The notes under the pieces were generated by a model, which saw only the letters and a program-made list of their open reading frames with translations, made no database searches and was not told where the DNA came from. Source: Nocardioides sp. TF02-7 (GTDB lineage Bacteria > Actinomycetota > Actinomycetes > Propionibacteriales > Nocardioidaceae). Taken from it: a stretch of 64,000 bases of DNA. Of this stretch, positions 1 through 10,539 are shown one piece after another (within the stretch, counting starts at the first letter, position 1; each line of letters begins with the position of its first letter). The DNA lies in contig NZ_CP092535.1 of NCBI RefSeq assembly GCF_022437945.1, positions 2,852,001 to 2,916,000 on the forward strand, written 5' to 3'. Position numbers and translations under genes: made by a program.

Positions 1-1666
1 GAACGCGCTGCCCTCGCCCGGCGCGCTCACCACCTCGGTGCGGCCACCGTGGATCTCGACCGCCTCGCCGACGAGGGCCAGGCCGATCCCGGACCCCTCG
101 TAGCTGCGGCCGCGGACCTCGCGGATCCGGTGGAACCGCTCGAACAGCCGCGACTGCTCCTCGACGGGGGATCCCGACGCCGGTGTCGCGCACGGTGAGC
201 ACCGCGTCCGGGCCGTCGAGCCCGAGCCGGACGGTGATCGAGCCCTCGTGGGTGAACTTGAGTGCGTTGGACAGCAGGTTGAGCACGACCTTGCCCCACA
301 GGTCGCGGTCGACGTGGACCTCCTCGTCGAGGGGCGGGCAGTCGACGACGAGGGTGAGCCCGAGCCGCTCGGCAGCGCCGGAGAACATCCCGGCCAGCTG
401 GCGCGTGTACGCCGCGAGGTCGACCGGCTCGAACGTCCCCTCCATCCGGCCCGACTCGAGCCGCGAGAAGTCGAGGAGCGTGTTGACCAGCTTGAGCAGG
501 CGCAGCCCGTTGCGCTGCACCAGCTCCACCCGGTCGCGCTGCCGGGGCGGCAGCGGCTCCCCGGAGTCGGCGAGGGCGTCCTCCGCGGGGCCGAGGAGGA
601 GCGTCAGCGGGGTCCGGAACTCGTGGCTGACGTTGGTGAAGAAGTCGCTCTTCGCGCGGTCGAGCGCCGCCAGGCTCTCCGCCCGCTGACGCTCGGCCTC
701 GTAGGCGCGGGCGTCCGTGATCGCCGCGCCGAGCTGGCCGCCGACGAGCGTGAGGAAGTCGGCGTACTCGGCGTCGAAGGGACGGTAGGGGTTGAGGCCC
801 GCGACCAGGAACCCGTACGCCGCCCCCTGCGCGCCCGGGACGGGCACGACCGCCGCCTGCGACGGCGGCACCGGCCAGGCGCCCGTCGGCAGGTCGGGGA
901 ACCGCTCCGGGTCGAGGTCGACGACCGTGGGGCCGACGTCGGGCGCGCCCGCGGTCCAGAGCCCGCCCTCGCCGTCGGCGGGCACCACGGCGGGGGCCGC
1001 GGGGTGCTCCGGCGGCAGGCCGCCGATCCCCACCCGCTGGGCGGCGCCGCTGCCGTCGTGGAGATAGAGGAGGTGGAACGGCAGGTCCTTGCGCCCGGCC
1101 GCGAGCGCCTCGCCGGCGGCCCGGATCGTCTCCTGCTCGCCGACCTGGGCGCGGATCCGGCCCGCGAGCTCGGCGAGGGTCGCGATCCGGCGGTTGGCGA
1201 TCACCTCGTCGGTGTCCTCGCTGACCACGCAGAGCATCGCCGCGACCTCGCCGTCGTCGTCGGCGACGGGACTGTAGGAGAAGGTGTGGTAGGTCTCCTC
1301 CGGGTAGCCGCTGCGCTCGAGGACCAGCATCAGCTTCTCGTCCCAGGTCGACACGCCCTCGCGGAAGACCTGCTCGATGCGCGGTCCGATGTCGTCCCAG
1401 ATCTCCGACCACACGGTGGCGGCCGGGCGGCCGAGGGCCCAGGGGTACTTGGCGCCGAGCGTCACCTCGCGGTAGGCGTCGTTGCAGAAGAACGTCATCG
1501 ACGGTCCCCACGCCAGCCACATCGGGAACCGGGACGCGAGGACGGTGCGGACGGTGCTCCGGAGGAGCGGCGGCCACTCCTCAGGAGGGCCGATCGGCGT
1601 CTCCGCCCAGTCGACGGACAGCAGGTCTCGACCGAGGCGACCGCTGCGGAGCAATGTCTCCCGCAT
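1..1666 (-). CDS. PAS/GAF sensor histidine kinase (3' end outside window, one frame break)
   Basis: A cytoplasmic sensor kinase that should autophosphorylate on histidine. From the ATG at 1666, preceded by GAGGAG, the protein opens with a PAS-like region (residues ~30-150, FPMWLAWGP), a GAF-like middle, then an H-box (SHEFRTPL, His near residue 346), an N-box (NLLSNALKF) and a G-box (DTGVGIP). No membrane segment is seen, so the signal is probably internal. The frame breaks near 171, where a run of five C (coding strand) should be four; past it the sequence continues as SRLFERFHRI and GSGIGLALV, typical kinase G2 sequence. The C-terminus lies beyond the left edge. It is divergent from the receiver-kinase gene at 1841, which suggests a shared signalling cluster. 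Family assignment is firm; ligand unknown. Confidence 0.85.
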   Translation of the reverse strand, partial: MRETLLRSGRLGRDLLSVDWAETPIGPPEEWPPLLRSTVRTVLASRFPMWLAWGPSMTFFCNDAYREVTLGAKYPWALGRPAATVWSEIWDDIGPRIEQVFREGVSTWDEKLMLVLERSGYPEETYHTFSYSPVADDDGEVAAMLCVVSEDTDEVIANRRIATLAELAGRIRAQVGEQETIRAAGEALAAGRKDLPFHLLYLHDGSGAAQRVGIGGLPPEHPAAPAVVPADGEGGLWTAGAPDVGPTVVDLDPERFPDLPTGAWPVPPSQAAVVPVPGAQGAAYGFLVAGLNPYRPFDAEYADFLTLVGGQLGAAITDARAYEAERQRAESLAALDRAKSDFFTNVSHEFRTPLTLLLGPAEDALADSGEPLPPRQRDRVELVQRNGLRLLKLVNTLLDFSRLESGRMEGTFEPVDLAAYTRQLAGMFSGAAERLGLTLVVDCPPLDEEVHVDRDLWGKVVLNLLSNALKFTHEGSITVRLGLDGPDAVLTVRDTGVGIPRRGAVAAVRAVPPDPRGPRPQLRGVRDRPGPRRRGGRDPRWPHRGGERAGRGQRV

Positions 1667-1840
1667 CTCGCTGAGCTCCTCTGGCAGGTCCACGGGCCGC
1701 TGACCGGTTTGCTCCAGGGCGGCTGGTGACGGGGATCCTAGGCCAGGATCGCCCTGGTCTGCATCGGATGGGTCCTGCGGGTTACCGTCGGACCAGCAGC
1801 CGGGCACTCGTCCGGCCCACGAGGACAGGAGAGGTCGCCC

Positions 1841-3910
1841 GTGGAACCCACCACGACCCGGTCGGAGCCGGACACCGGCCTGGACCGTGGCCCGGTCGTG
1901 GGGCGCGACGAGGTCGGTCGCGTCCCGACGGTGGTGCTGGTCGACGACGCGGTCGAGGTCCGCACCCTGGTCCGCGCCCGGCTCCGGCTGGCCGGGACGA
2001 TCGACGTGGTCGGCGAGGCCGCCAGCGGCCAGGAGGCGATCGAGCTGGCGGACCGGCTCCGCCCCGACCTCGTGCTGCTCGACGTCTCGATGCCCGGCAT
2101 GGACGGCCTGGAGGCGTTGCCGCGGATCAGGAGCGCCGCGCCGGCGACCCGCGTGGTCATGTACAGCGGCTTCGTGGAGGAGGGGCTGGCCGAGCGCACC
2201 CTGGCGCTGGGGGCCGACGCCTTCTTCGAGAAGTCCTCGTCGCTGCAGTCCCTCGCCGACGACCTCCTCGCCGTCCTGGAGACGGGCAGCGCGGGCGAGC
2301 GGGCGATCGTGCAGCCGGAGCCGCGGTCGCGCCGGCTCGAGCGCACCGACGGGTCCGAGGAGCCGAGCGGCTGGGCGAGCGCCTCCATGGTCGAGCCGGT
2401 CCTGCGCGAGCACCTCGAGCGGTTCCGCGAGGTGTTCGACGACGCCGCGATCGGCATGGCGACCATGACCCTGGCCGGCCGCCTGGTGCGCGCCAACCCC
2501 AGCCTCGGCCGGTTGACCGGCCGCCCGGTGCCCGAGCTGGTGGCGATGTCGTACGCCGACCTCGTCGGCGCCGACGTCGACCGGGTGCAGGACGCCCTGC
2601 AGGCGGTCGTGAGCGGGTCGCGCGAGGTGGTGCAGTTCGAGCACGGCGTCGTCGGCGCCGAGGACCAGCGGCTGCTGTGCACGCTGTCGCCGGTGCGCGA
2701 TGCCGCCCAGCGCCCGCTCTACCTGTTCCTGCAGGTCCAGGACGTCAGCGCCCAGCGCGAGGCCGAGGAAGAGCTGCACCTCAGCGAGCAGCGGTTCCGG
2801 ATGCTGGTGGAGGCGGTCCAGGACTACGCGATCTTCATGCTCGACCCGACCGGGCACATCGCCAGCTGGAACGCGGGCGCCCAACGCATCAAGGGCTGGA
2901 CCGAGGAGGAGATCGTCGGCCGGCACTTCCGGACGTTCTACCCCCGCGACAAGCAGGTCGAGCAGCACCCCGAGCACGAGCTCGAGATCGCTGCCCGCGA
3001 CGGCCGGTACGAGGAGGAGGGCTGGCGGGTCCGCAAGGACGGCACGACGTTCTGGGCGCACGTGACGATCACGGCCGTGCGCGACGACGTCGGCAACCTG
3101 GTCGGCTTCGGGAAGGTGACGCGGGACGTGACCGAGCGGCTGCACATGCTGCAGCAGCAGGAGCGCGCCGCCGCGGCGCTGGCGGAGGCCAACGAGCAGC
3201 TCGAGACCGCCAACCAGCGGCTCCAGCAGGCGGCCGAGGACCAGGCGCAGTTCCTCGCGCTGACCGCCCACGAGCTGCGCTCGCCGGTGGGCGTGCTCGG
3301 CGGGAGCGCGCAGCTGCTCCGCGACCAGTGGACCGCCATGGACGACGACCAGCGCGAGGAGCTGCTCGGCTCGATGATGAGCGGCGCCACCCGGCTCCAG
3401 CGGCTCCTCGGCGACCTCCTGACGGCCTCCCGGATCCGCAGCAGCGCGCTCGACATGCAGCTCGAGGTGATCGACCTCGGCGCCGAGGTAGAGCGCACCC
3501 TGCGGTCGAGCGGGTCTCCCGGGGAGAACGGCGAGGTCGTGGTCGAGGTGCCCGCGGGGCTGCGGGTGGTCGCCGACACCGACCGGCTCGCCCAGATCCT
3601 GGAGAACCTGGTGCGCAACGCGCTCCTGCACGGTGCGGCGCCGGTGCTCGTCACGGCCGAGCCTGGCGAGGAGACGGTCCGCCTGGTGATCAGGGACGCC
3701 GGCGACGGTGTCCCGGAGGGGCTCCAGGGGCGCCTGTTCGAGCGGTTCGCCACCGGCAGCTCGCGCGGCACCGGGCTCGGGCTCTACATCGTCCGGGTCC
3801 TCGCTCGGGCCCAGGGCGGCGACGCCGACTATCGTCGTGACGACGGAGCCTTCGTCGTCACCATCCCAGCGGCTCCAGCTGGGGAAGAGCAGCAAGTGGG
3901 GGTCAGGTGA
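1841..3910 (+). CDS. Hybrid receiver-PAS-PAS histidine kinase
   Basis: A soluble 689-residue signalling protein. An N-terminal receiver (about residues 28-150; acidic pair D35/D36, phospho-acceptor D81 in LLDVSMPG) precedes two PAS domains (~190-300 and ~310-430), a coiled linker, a HisKA H-box (AHELRSPV, His near 478) and a HATPase domain ending in GTGLGLYIV. A receiver in front of the kinase suggests it takes phosphate from another kinase, perhaps the divergent one at 1-1666, before acting itself. The GTG start has a GGAGAG ribosome site. Its end overlaps the GTG start of the next gene at 3907, so the two are translationally coupled. No frame break was found. Confidence 0.88.
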   Translation: MEPTTTRSEPDTGLDRGPVVGRDEVGRVPTVVLVDDAVEVRTLVRARLRLAGTIDVVGEAASGQEAIELADRLRPDLVLLDVSMPGMDGLEALPRIRSAAPATRVVMYSGFVEEGLAERTLALGADAFFEKSSSLQSLADDLLAVLETGSAGERAIVQPEPRSRRLERTDGSEEPSGWASASMVEPVLREHLERFREVFDDAAIGMATMTLAGRLVRANPSLGRLTGRPVPELVAMSYADLVGADVDRVQDALQAVVSGSREVVQFEHGVVGAEDQRLLCTLSPVRDAAQRPLYLFLQVQDVSAQREAEEELHLSEQRFRMLVEAVQDYAIFMLDPTGHIASWNAGAQRIKGWTEEEIVGRHFRTFYPRDKQVEQHPEHELEIAARDGRYEEEGWRVRKDGTTFWAHVTITAVRDDVGNLVGFGKVTRDVTERLHMLQQQERAAAALAEANEQLETANQRLQQAAEDQAQFLALTAHELRSPVGVLGGSAQLLRDQWTAMDDDQREELLGSMMSGATRLQRLLGDLLTASRIRSSALDMQLEVIDLGAEVERTLRSSGSPGENGEVVVEVPAGLRVVADTDRLAQILENLVRNALLHGAAPVLVTAEPGEETVRLVIRDAGDGVPEGLQGRLFERFATGSSRGTGLGLYIVRVLARAQGGDADYRRDDGAFVVTIPAAPAGEEQQVGVR

Positions 3911-4699
3911 GCGGCAGCAACACCAGCGGGGAGGACAACAGTCCGGTCCGCGTCCTCGTGGTCGACGACGCGGCCGACGTACGGGTCCTCGTGCGCAACG
4001 CCCTGCGTCTGCGCGGCGGCTTCGACGTCGTCGGTGAGGCGGCCTGCGGCGAGGACGCCATCACGCTCGCGCGCGACCTCGAGCCCGACGTCGTCGTGCT
4101 GGACCTGACCCTGCCCGACGTCAGCGGCCGCGAGGTGCTGGCGCGGGTGCAGGAGCTGCGCCCGGACGTGAAGGTCGTGATCTTCTCGGGTGCGGAGGCC
4201 GAGGACCGCGGCTGGCTCGAGGAGCAGGCGGCGAGCTATCTCCTCAAGGACGTCGACGTCGGCTACCTCGTCGACGTCGTCGGCACCGTGGCGCGGGAGG
4301 ACCGGTCGACCGAGGCCTCGCTCGAGCTCTCCCAGGAGCTGGGCAGCGTCAGCGAGGCGCGCCGGTTCGTGCGGTCGAAGCTCGAGGAGTGGGGCCTCCA
4401 GGCGCAGCTCGACCTTGCGTACCTGGTCGTGACCGAGCTCGCCGCCAACGCCGTCCTGCACGCCCGCTCCGACTACGAGGTGGGCGTCTCGCAGACCGAC
4501 GAGGCGCTGCGGATCGCCGTCCGCGACCGCGGCCCGGGAGCGCCGGTGCTGCGCGGCGACGACACCGGCGCCGAGAACGGCCGGGGCCTGCTGCTGGTGT
4601 CCGCGCTGGCCGCGGCGTGGGGGCGTGGAGCACCACGACGACGGCAAGGTCGTCTGGGCGGAGCTCCGGCGCGCGCCGGGTGACGCGCTGGCCGGGTGA
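3907..4699 (+). CDS. Receiver domain fused to RsbW-like ATPase domain
   Basis: About 263 residues. Residues 14-130 form a response-regulator receiver (D20/D21, phospho-acceptor D66 in VVLDLTLPD, conserved Lys in YLLKD). Residues ~145-250 resemble the HATPase_c_2 fold of anti-sigma kinases such as RsbW (VTELAANAVLHA, RDRGPG, GRGLLLV). This combination suggests a phosphorelay output that controls a partner-switching or sigma-factor pathway rather than binding DNA; that is inference. An extra G near 4620 (five instead of four) shifts the last 27 codons. Restored, the tail reads VEHHDDGKVVW and ends at TGA 4697-4699, three bases before the next start. Confidence 0.85.
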
Positions 4700-4702
4700 G
4701 GC

Positions 4703-5533
4703 GTGGCGCGGCGCGTGCTCCGGGTGCTCGTCGTGCTCGTGCTCGTGGTGGCGATCGTGGTCGCCCTGCTCTGGTGGCAGCAGCGACGGCTGGTCTACTT
4801 CCCCGACCCGTCGGAGGTGCCGCCGGCGGCGGACGTCGTCGACGGCGCCCAGGACGTCGAGCTGCACACCGAGGACGGCCTGACGCTGGGCGCCTGGTTC
4901 GTGCCCGCGGCGCCGGCGCGCGGTGAGCCCGACCGGCGGACGGCCGTGCTGGTCGCGCCGGGCAACGGCGGCAACCGGGCGGGCCGGGCCGGCTTCGCCG
5001 AGCAGCTGCGCCGGTCGGGGTTCGCCGTGCTGCTGCTCGACTACCGCGGCTACGGCGGCAACCCGGGCAGCCCGAGCGAGGAGGGGCTGGCCCTCGACGC
5101 CCTCGCCGCCGTCGACGCACTGGCCGACCTCGGCTTCCCGCCGGAGCGGACCATCTACTTCGGCGAGTCCCTCGGCACCGGTGTGGTCGCCGCACTGCAG
5201 GCGGTGCGGCCACCGGCCGGCGTGGTGCTGCGCTCACCGTTCACCGAGCTCGCCGACGTCGGCGCCGAGCACTACCCGTGGCTGCCCGTGCGGCTCCTGC
5301 TCCGCGACGACTTCCCGGTCTCCGACCACCTCGCCGCGACCGACGTACCGGTGACCGTGGTCTACGGCGACCGCGACAGCGTCGTGCCGACCCGGCTCAG
5401 CGAGCAGGTGGCCGACGAGGCGCCGACGCTCTTCGAGCGGGTCGTGATCGAGGGCGCCGACCACAACGACCCGGTCATGTTCGGCCCGCGGGTCGCGCGG
5501 GCGGTCGCGCGGCTGGCCGATGCGGTGCGGTGA
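4703..5533 (+). CDS. Membrane-anchored alpha/beta hydrolase
   Basis: A 276-residue hydrolase with one N-terminal membrane segment (residues ~5-25) followed by RLVYFPDP, the usual opening of the ABHD13/17-like serine hydrolases. The nucleophile elbow is GESLGTG with Ser near residue 156; an Asp in YGDRDS (~223) and a His in GADHND (~254) complete a plausible triad. The catalytic domain probably faces outward. The GTG start lies three bases after the corrected stop of the receiver/ATPase gene, so it may be co-transcribed with the signalling genes. Substrate unknown. A strong hairpin follows its stop. Confidence 0.85.
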   Translation: MARRVLRVLVVLVLVVAIVVALLWWQQRRLVYFPDPSEVPPAADVVDGAQDVELHTEDGLTLGAWFVPAAPARGEPDRRTAVLVAPGNGGNRAGRAGFAEQLRRSGFAVLLLDYRGYGGNPGSPSEEGLALDALAAVDALADLGFPPERTIYFGESLGTGVVAALQAVRPPAGVVLRSPFTELADVGAEHYPWLPVRLLLRDDFPVSDHLAATDVPVTVVYGDRDSVVPTRLSEQVADEAPTLFERVVIEGADHNDPVMFGPRVARAVARLADAVR

Positions 5534-5576
5534 GCGGGGCTCGCTCGGGGGCGGGGTGGATGGGGTGACTGGGCGT

Positions 5577-5621
5577 TGAGGTGCGCTCCACCGGCACCAG
5601 GTGTCGGTGGAGCGCACCTCA
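5577..5621 (+). terminator. 17-bp perfect hairpin after the hydrolase gene
   Basis: Arms 5577-5593 and 5605-5621 pair perfectly over 17 bp around an 11-nt loop that can itself partly pair (ACC/GGT). It starts 44 bases after the hydrolase stop and lies about 100 bases before the next gene. There is no T run, which is common for terminators in high-GC actinobacteria. It could also be an mRNA stabiliser. Confidence 0.6.
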
Positions 5622-5725
5622 GCTACCCCGGTGGCGCCGCGGCCCCGGTGCACGACCCCATCCAGGTCGCGCCCTGAGCCCGGCGTTGCCAGGATGAGCG
5701 GCCACGGGCGACGGGAAGGACGCGG

Positions 5726-6528
5726 GTGGAGCTGGAGCCGGGCGGTGCAGGCGGGTTCGGCATCCCGTTGACCGAGCACGACGGCGCGCGGCGGGCGCTC
5801 ATCGAGCCGTCGGAGCACATCGCCGGGCGCGACGTCCCGGAGGCGTGCGTCATCACGTTCTTCGGCGATGTCGTCGACCGCCTCGTGACGCAGAGGGGTG
5901 CGCGGGTGCTGGCCGAGAACCGGTGGGAGGACGGGCCGCACCCGCTGCTCGAGGTCGAGCACGACGGTCAGCGGCTGGCGGTCCTCCGGTCGGGGGTGGG
6001 TGCGCCGCTGGCGGGTGGGCTGCTCGAGGAGGTGATCGCCACGGGCTGCAGGTACTTCGTCGTCTGCGGTGGCGCCGGCAGCCTCCACGCGGACCTGACG
6101 CTCGGGCACGTCGTGGTGGTGTCGTCGGCGCTCCGTGACGAGGGGACGTCCTTCCACTACCTGCCGCCCGGCCGCCGGGTCGAGGCGGACCCCGCCGCCC
6201 GGCGTACCCTCGAAGCCGTCCTCACGAGTCGGCAGCTGCCCTTCGTCTCCGGCCTGACCTGGACCACGGACGCGCCCTACCGCGAGACCCCCGGCAAGGT
6301 CGCCGCCCGGCGCGCCGAGGGGTGCCTCACGGTCGAGATGGAGGCGGCGGCGCTCGTCGCGATCGCGCGGTTCCGGGGGTCCCGCTCGCCCAGGTCGTCT
6401 ACTGCGGGGACGACCTGTCCGGCGTCTCGTGGGACCACCGCTCCTGGCAGAGCCGCTCGGACGTCCGGGAGGGCCTGTTCGACGTCGCCGCCACCGCCGC
6501 GCTCGCCCTCGCCGCCGAGCGGACCTGA
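5726..6528 (+). CDS. Nucleoside phosphorylase family protein (one frame break)
   Basis: About 267 residues of the PNP/UDP phosphorylase superfamily, which cleave nucleosides with phosphate. The glycine-rich phosphate/base region FVVCGGAGSL and the signature VEMEAAAL lie in the first frame. The frame breaks near 6376, where five G should be six. The second part continues GVPLAQVVYCGDDLSG, completes the fold and ends at TGA 6526-6528. The GTG start at 5726 has a GGGAAGGA ribosome site. The gene stands alone between a hairpin and the HTH gene. Uridine phosphorylase-like is the best guess; the exact nucleoside is not determined. Confidence 0.8.
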
Positions 6529-6809
6529 CGCTCTGTCCCGTGTCGATGGACCGGCGGCACCGGTGCGCCGTGGTGCCTCCGGGCGGGGCCGGCCGGGACC
6601 AAGGTCCCGAATCATCGTCGATGCTGTGGAAAATCCCCCGACCGCATTGCCTCCGGCGCCGCGGCGTGTGTTGATGGTCTCGGACTGTCGGGGGACGGTC
6701 CGCAGCAACTGAGGACGATGTGCGATCCGCTCGTCCGCCGCGGGAGTGGATCGAGGGTGTGGGAGACACCGGTCCGCTCCAACAGACCGCGGCAGGGGAC
6801 GAGGGCGCC

Positions 6810-7728
6810 ATGCTCACCGAACACAGAGAAGCCCTCTCGGGACGAACAGCCATGCACGAGGTCCGCACCGGCCTCGCCGACGAGATCGAACGTCGGTTCC
6901 AGCAGGTCCGCAGGTCGGCCGGGTGGCAGTCGCTGCCCGAGCGGAACATCGCCGTGACCACCAACCTGGTCAGGCTGGTCACGGTCGGCGACGCCGACGA
7001 CTACCGACAGCTCGACCACCTGGTCGAGCGCTACGGCCACGAGCGCGTGGCCGCCATCCAGGACCGGGTCGACGACCTGCTCGGCACGAGCGGCGACCTG
7101 CCGGTGCTGACGTCGGCGATCCGCCGGCTCTCGACGCCCGGCCCGGTCGAGTGGCGGCTCCGGGCCGCGGGCCTGGCCCCCGGCGAGGCGAGCCGCGTCG
7201 CCGGACGCTGCTACACCCACATGTTCTGGATGCTGCTCGCCGACGTCGTCGACGACGACCCGCCGGTGCTGGTGGCGTCGCCGGCTGCGCTCGAGGACGT
7301 GATCGAGCGCGGCAAACGCCCGCCAGTGGCGCGCGGTCGTGGCGCCGCTCGCGAGCAGCCCGTGGGGCCCCGACGGCGAGCGGCTGGTCAGCCTGGCCGG
7401 CGCCGCCCACCTGCGCCTCGTCGAGCGCGCCCTCGTCGAGTGCCGCCGCGTCTACCGGCAGCGGGAGGAGGCCCGCGAGCGCAGCGCGATCGCACGCGAG
7501 ATCCGCCGGATGATCGCCGTGAGCGGGCTCAGCCAGCGCGAGTTCTCGGCGTACGTCGGCACGTCGCCGTCGCGGCTCTCGACCTACGTCACCGGCAAGG
7601 TGACGCCGTCGGCGACCATGATGCTGCGCATCAAGGGAGCTGCGCGGATGCTCGCGCAGGAGGCCCAGGAGCAGTCGCAGCAGGCACACGTGGTGCGGTC
7701 GGCACCGGTGACGGGCCGCAGCGCCTGA
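6810..7728 (+). CDS. XRE-type helix-turn-helix protein (one frame break)
   Basis: About 305 residues. The N-terminal ~230 residues are predicted helical and match no family I can name. The C-terminal part carries a Cro/C1-type helix-turn-helix (IAVSGLSQREFSAYVGTS, then LSTYVTGK). An extra C near 7322 breaks the frame; removing it joins IERGKRRQWRAVV smoothly to APLASSPWGP. The first start is uncertain: ATG 6810 and ATG 6852 are both possible and neither has a strong ribosome site. It is probably a DNA-binding regulator of unknown target. The 280 bases upstream (6529-6809) show no gene. Confidence 0.65.
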
Positions 7729-7839
7729 GCGGACTCCGGAGGATCGTCCCTCCGGACCCCCTGCCTCATCCCTGCGACGGTAGCGCAGCCTTCTCGACCG
7801 CGGTCGAATGGCGGCCGTCGTCGTGCGAAGGAGGCAGCG

Positions 7840-10444
7840 GTGGCTGCACGTTCCCGTCTGCTGCTGCTCTGCAGCGCGCTCGTCATGGCCGTCCTGGCGC
7901 CGGTCGCCGACCGGGCGGCCGCCGGGCCGGCCGCGAAGCCGAACTTGGTCGTCGCCTCCGTGCAGGCTCCGGCGAAGGTCACGGCCGGTGGCAAGGCGGG
8001 CGTGCGCACCAAGATCCGCAACGCCGGCCCCGGCAAGGTGCGCGCGACCACGACGTCGTACCGGCTCTCCACGGACCGCCGGCCCGGCGCCGACCGCGCC
8101 CTCCGGCCGAGCCTGCGCACGCCGGCGCTCACGCCGCGGAAGGCGTGGACCGGACGGGTGACGCTCACCGTGCCCGCCGCGGTGGCGCCGGGGACGTACT
8201 ACGTGATCGCGTGCGCCGACGGCCGGCGCAAGGTGCGCGAGAAGCGGGAGACCGACAACTGCCGGGCGTCGGCCCGGATCGCCGTCGCCGCCCGCCCCAC
8301 CGCGCCCGCCACGAGCCACGACCTGATCGAGGCCGACGTGCAGGCCGGCCGGATCTCGGCCGAGCAGGGCCTGGTCTACAAGGTCTTCGCCGACTTCCGC
8401 GACCCCCGGCTGCCGGCGCGCTACCGCGGTCCGGCGGACGGCCTGGAGCACGGGGCGCTCGTCGACGCCGCCGAGCAGTGGCCGTCGCTCAGCAGGGCCG
8501 GGCAGGAGCAGCTCCGCCCGTTCCTCGTCCCGCCGTTCTACGCCGGCAGCCACTGGACGCCGGCGTCCGCCGACCTCACCCGCACCGACGGCCCCGGCGG
8601 CACCCACCAGGCTGCGCCGACCGCGGACGAGCCGGTCCTGAGCTCGCCCTGGTGCGCGGGCAGCGACGAGATCCGCACGCCGGCCTTCGAGACCTGGGAC
8701 TTCGAGGACACCGCGGACGGCAGGTTCCGGATCTGGTGGCTCGCCGACCACCCCGACGACGCGGTGCTCGCCGGCGAGCTGTCGGCCGTGCTCGCCACGG
8801 TGCTGCCGGAGCTGGAGAGCCTGATGGGGCGCTCCATCAAGTCCGACGGCGGGGGCCTCTGCGACGGCGGCAGCGACGCGTTCGACATCGCCATCGTCGA
8901 CGCCGCGACGGCGACGACGTACGGCGACGGCCCGTGCGGGCAGGCCGGCCAGACGGCCCACATGGTCTGGCCGCGCACCAAGCCCGCCGAGTGGCCGGGC
9001 ATCGAGCCCTACCTCGCCCACGAGGTCATGCACGCCGTCCAGTACGCGATGCCGATGAACGGCAGCTGCGGCGACTACCGCTGGATGATGGAGATGACCG
9101 CCGAGTGGGTGCAGGACTACGTGACGGACCCGGCGTACGGGATCGGCCTCGCGCCCGACGACACCGAGCACCTCGCGGCGCCGCTGCTCCTCGACCGGCC
9201 GCGGATCTCGCTCGACTCGGAGACGCCGCCCAAGCACGACTACGGCGCCTACCTCTTCACGCAGTGGGCCGTGCGCAAGACGTCGCCCCAATTCGTCGGC
9301 GAGGTGTGGGCCAACGCGGCGACGATGAAGCCCAAGCCCGCCCTCGACGCCGCGCTGCCCGGCGACGGCTTCGAGTCGACCTGGGACGAGTTCGCCCTGT
9401 CCAACTGGAACCGCGGGCCGATCCGCGACTACAAGGACTGGGACGACCTGACGCTCGGCGCGAAGCCGATCGGCCCGGAGCCGGTCTTCGCCGGCCACCC
9501 CCGCAACCCGAGCGTCCACGTCGACCACCTGGCGGCGCAGTACCTCGAGCTCGACATCGACGAGGGCGTGACCGAGCTCGAGGTCGAGAACGACCTCGCC
9601 GGCGACGAGCACGCCAAGCTGCGGGCGGTGATCACCTACGACGACGGCAACCACGCGATCGTCGACCTGTCCGACCAGCAGAAGACCGTGCTCTGCATCG
9701 ACGACGGCGCCCGGCGCGCGGTCTCGGTCGTGCTGATCTTCTCCAACGCCCACCAGACCGACGCGAAGGACTTCGGGCCTTAGCTGCGCGGCTTCGCCTA
9801 CTGCGGCTGCCCCAACGGGCCGGCCGGCCTCGCAGCCACGGCCACGGCCGCCGCCGACGCGGCCGCGACCTGCACCGGCAACCTGACCTTCAGCTATCGC
9901 GAGGAGATCAAGGACTACAACGACGACGGCTCCGTCGAGTCGGAGTCCGTGACCGAGGGCAGCGGCACGCTCGGGATGGGGTTCCTCCCGCCCGAGCCGG
10001 ACGCGCCGGACATCTGGCCGATGGACCCGGCGTCGACGTACGCCGTCCGGCGCACGCGCCACGGCGAGGTGCACCGGCCGTGCGCGGAGACCAGCGACAC
10101 CACCCACCAGGGTTCGGGGAACGCTCGGTGAGCTCGCCACCTCCGCCTGGGACGAGCCGGACTCCGAGCGGGTGCTGGTCAACGCGCTGGTCGGCATGCA
10201 GACGACGTACGAGCGGGTGCACACCAACTGCGGCGGCACCTTCCCGTCCTCGGGCACCGACGTCCTGGTCGTGCCCTCGTGCCCGGTGATCAACGACGGC
10301 GGCAGCTGGTTCTGGGAGTTCGAGCCGACCGCACCGGGCTCGGACACCTACACGTTCGAGTGCAACGACACCGTCGAGTACGAGGACGGTCTCGGGGTGC
10401 ACAACGCGACGGTGTCGATCTCGGGGACGATCACGCTGCCGTAG
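7840..10444 (+). CDS. Secreted CARDB-containing HExxH protein (internal TAG and one frame break)
   Basis: An exported protein of about 867 residues if read through. It has a signal peptide (residues 1-29, ending near DRAAAGP), a CARDB-like beta-sandwich (~34-140, PNLVVASVQAPAKV), and a putative metal-dependent peptidase region with HEVMH at residues 394-398 and a downstream Glu-rich helix (MMEMTAEW). TAG at 9781-9783 stops the frame after DAKDFGP, yet the same frame continues for over 100 codons with Cys-rich secreted-type sequence (GFAYCGCPNG). A second break near 10117 (an extra G) leads into the last ~100 codons ending SGTITLP. Either this is a pseudogene in progress or the TAG is a base-call error. 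The HExxH reading is motif-based; no protease family was matched with certainty. Confidence 0.65.
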
Positions 10445-10539
10445 CGCGCCGCGGTCCGTGGCCCGGGGCCCCGGCACCGGTACGGTGACCGCGCCGGCAC
10501 GGTGCGTGTCCGGCGGAGCGCGGGAGGTCGGAGTCGCCG

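Noticed and set aside
27..1577. 516-codon open frame on the minus strand over the histidine kinase
   Set aside because: Arg/Pro/Gly-rich shadow in the wrong frame; the kinase motifs lie in the neighbouring frame.
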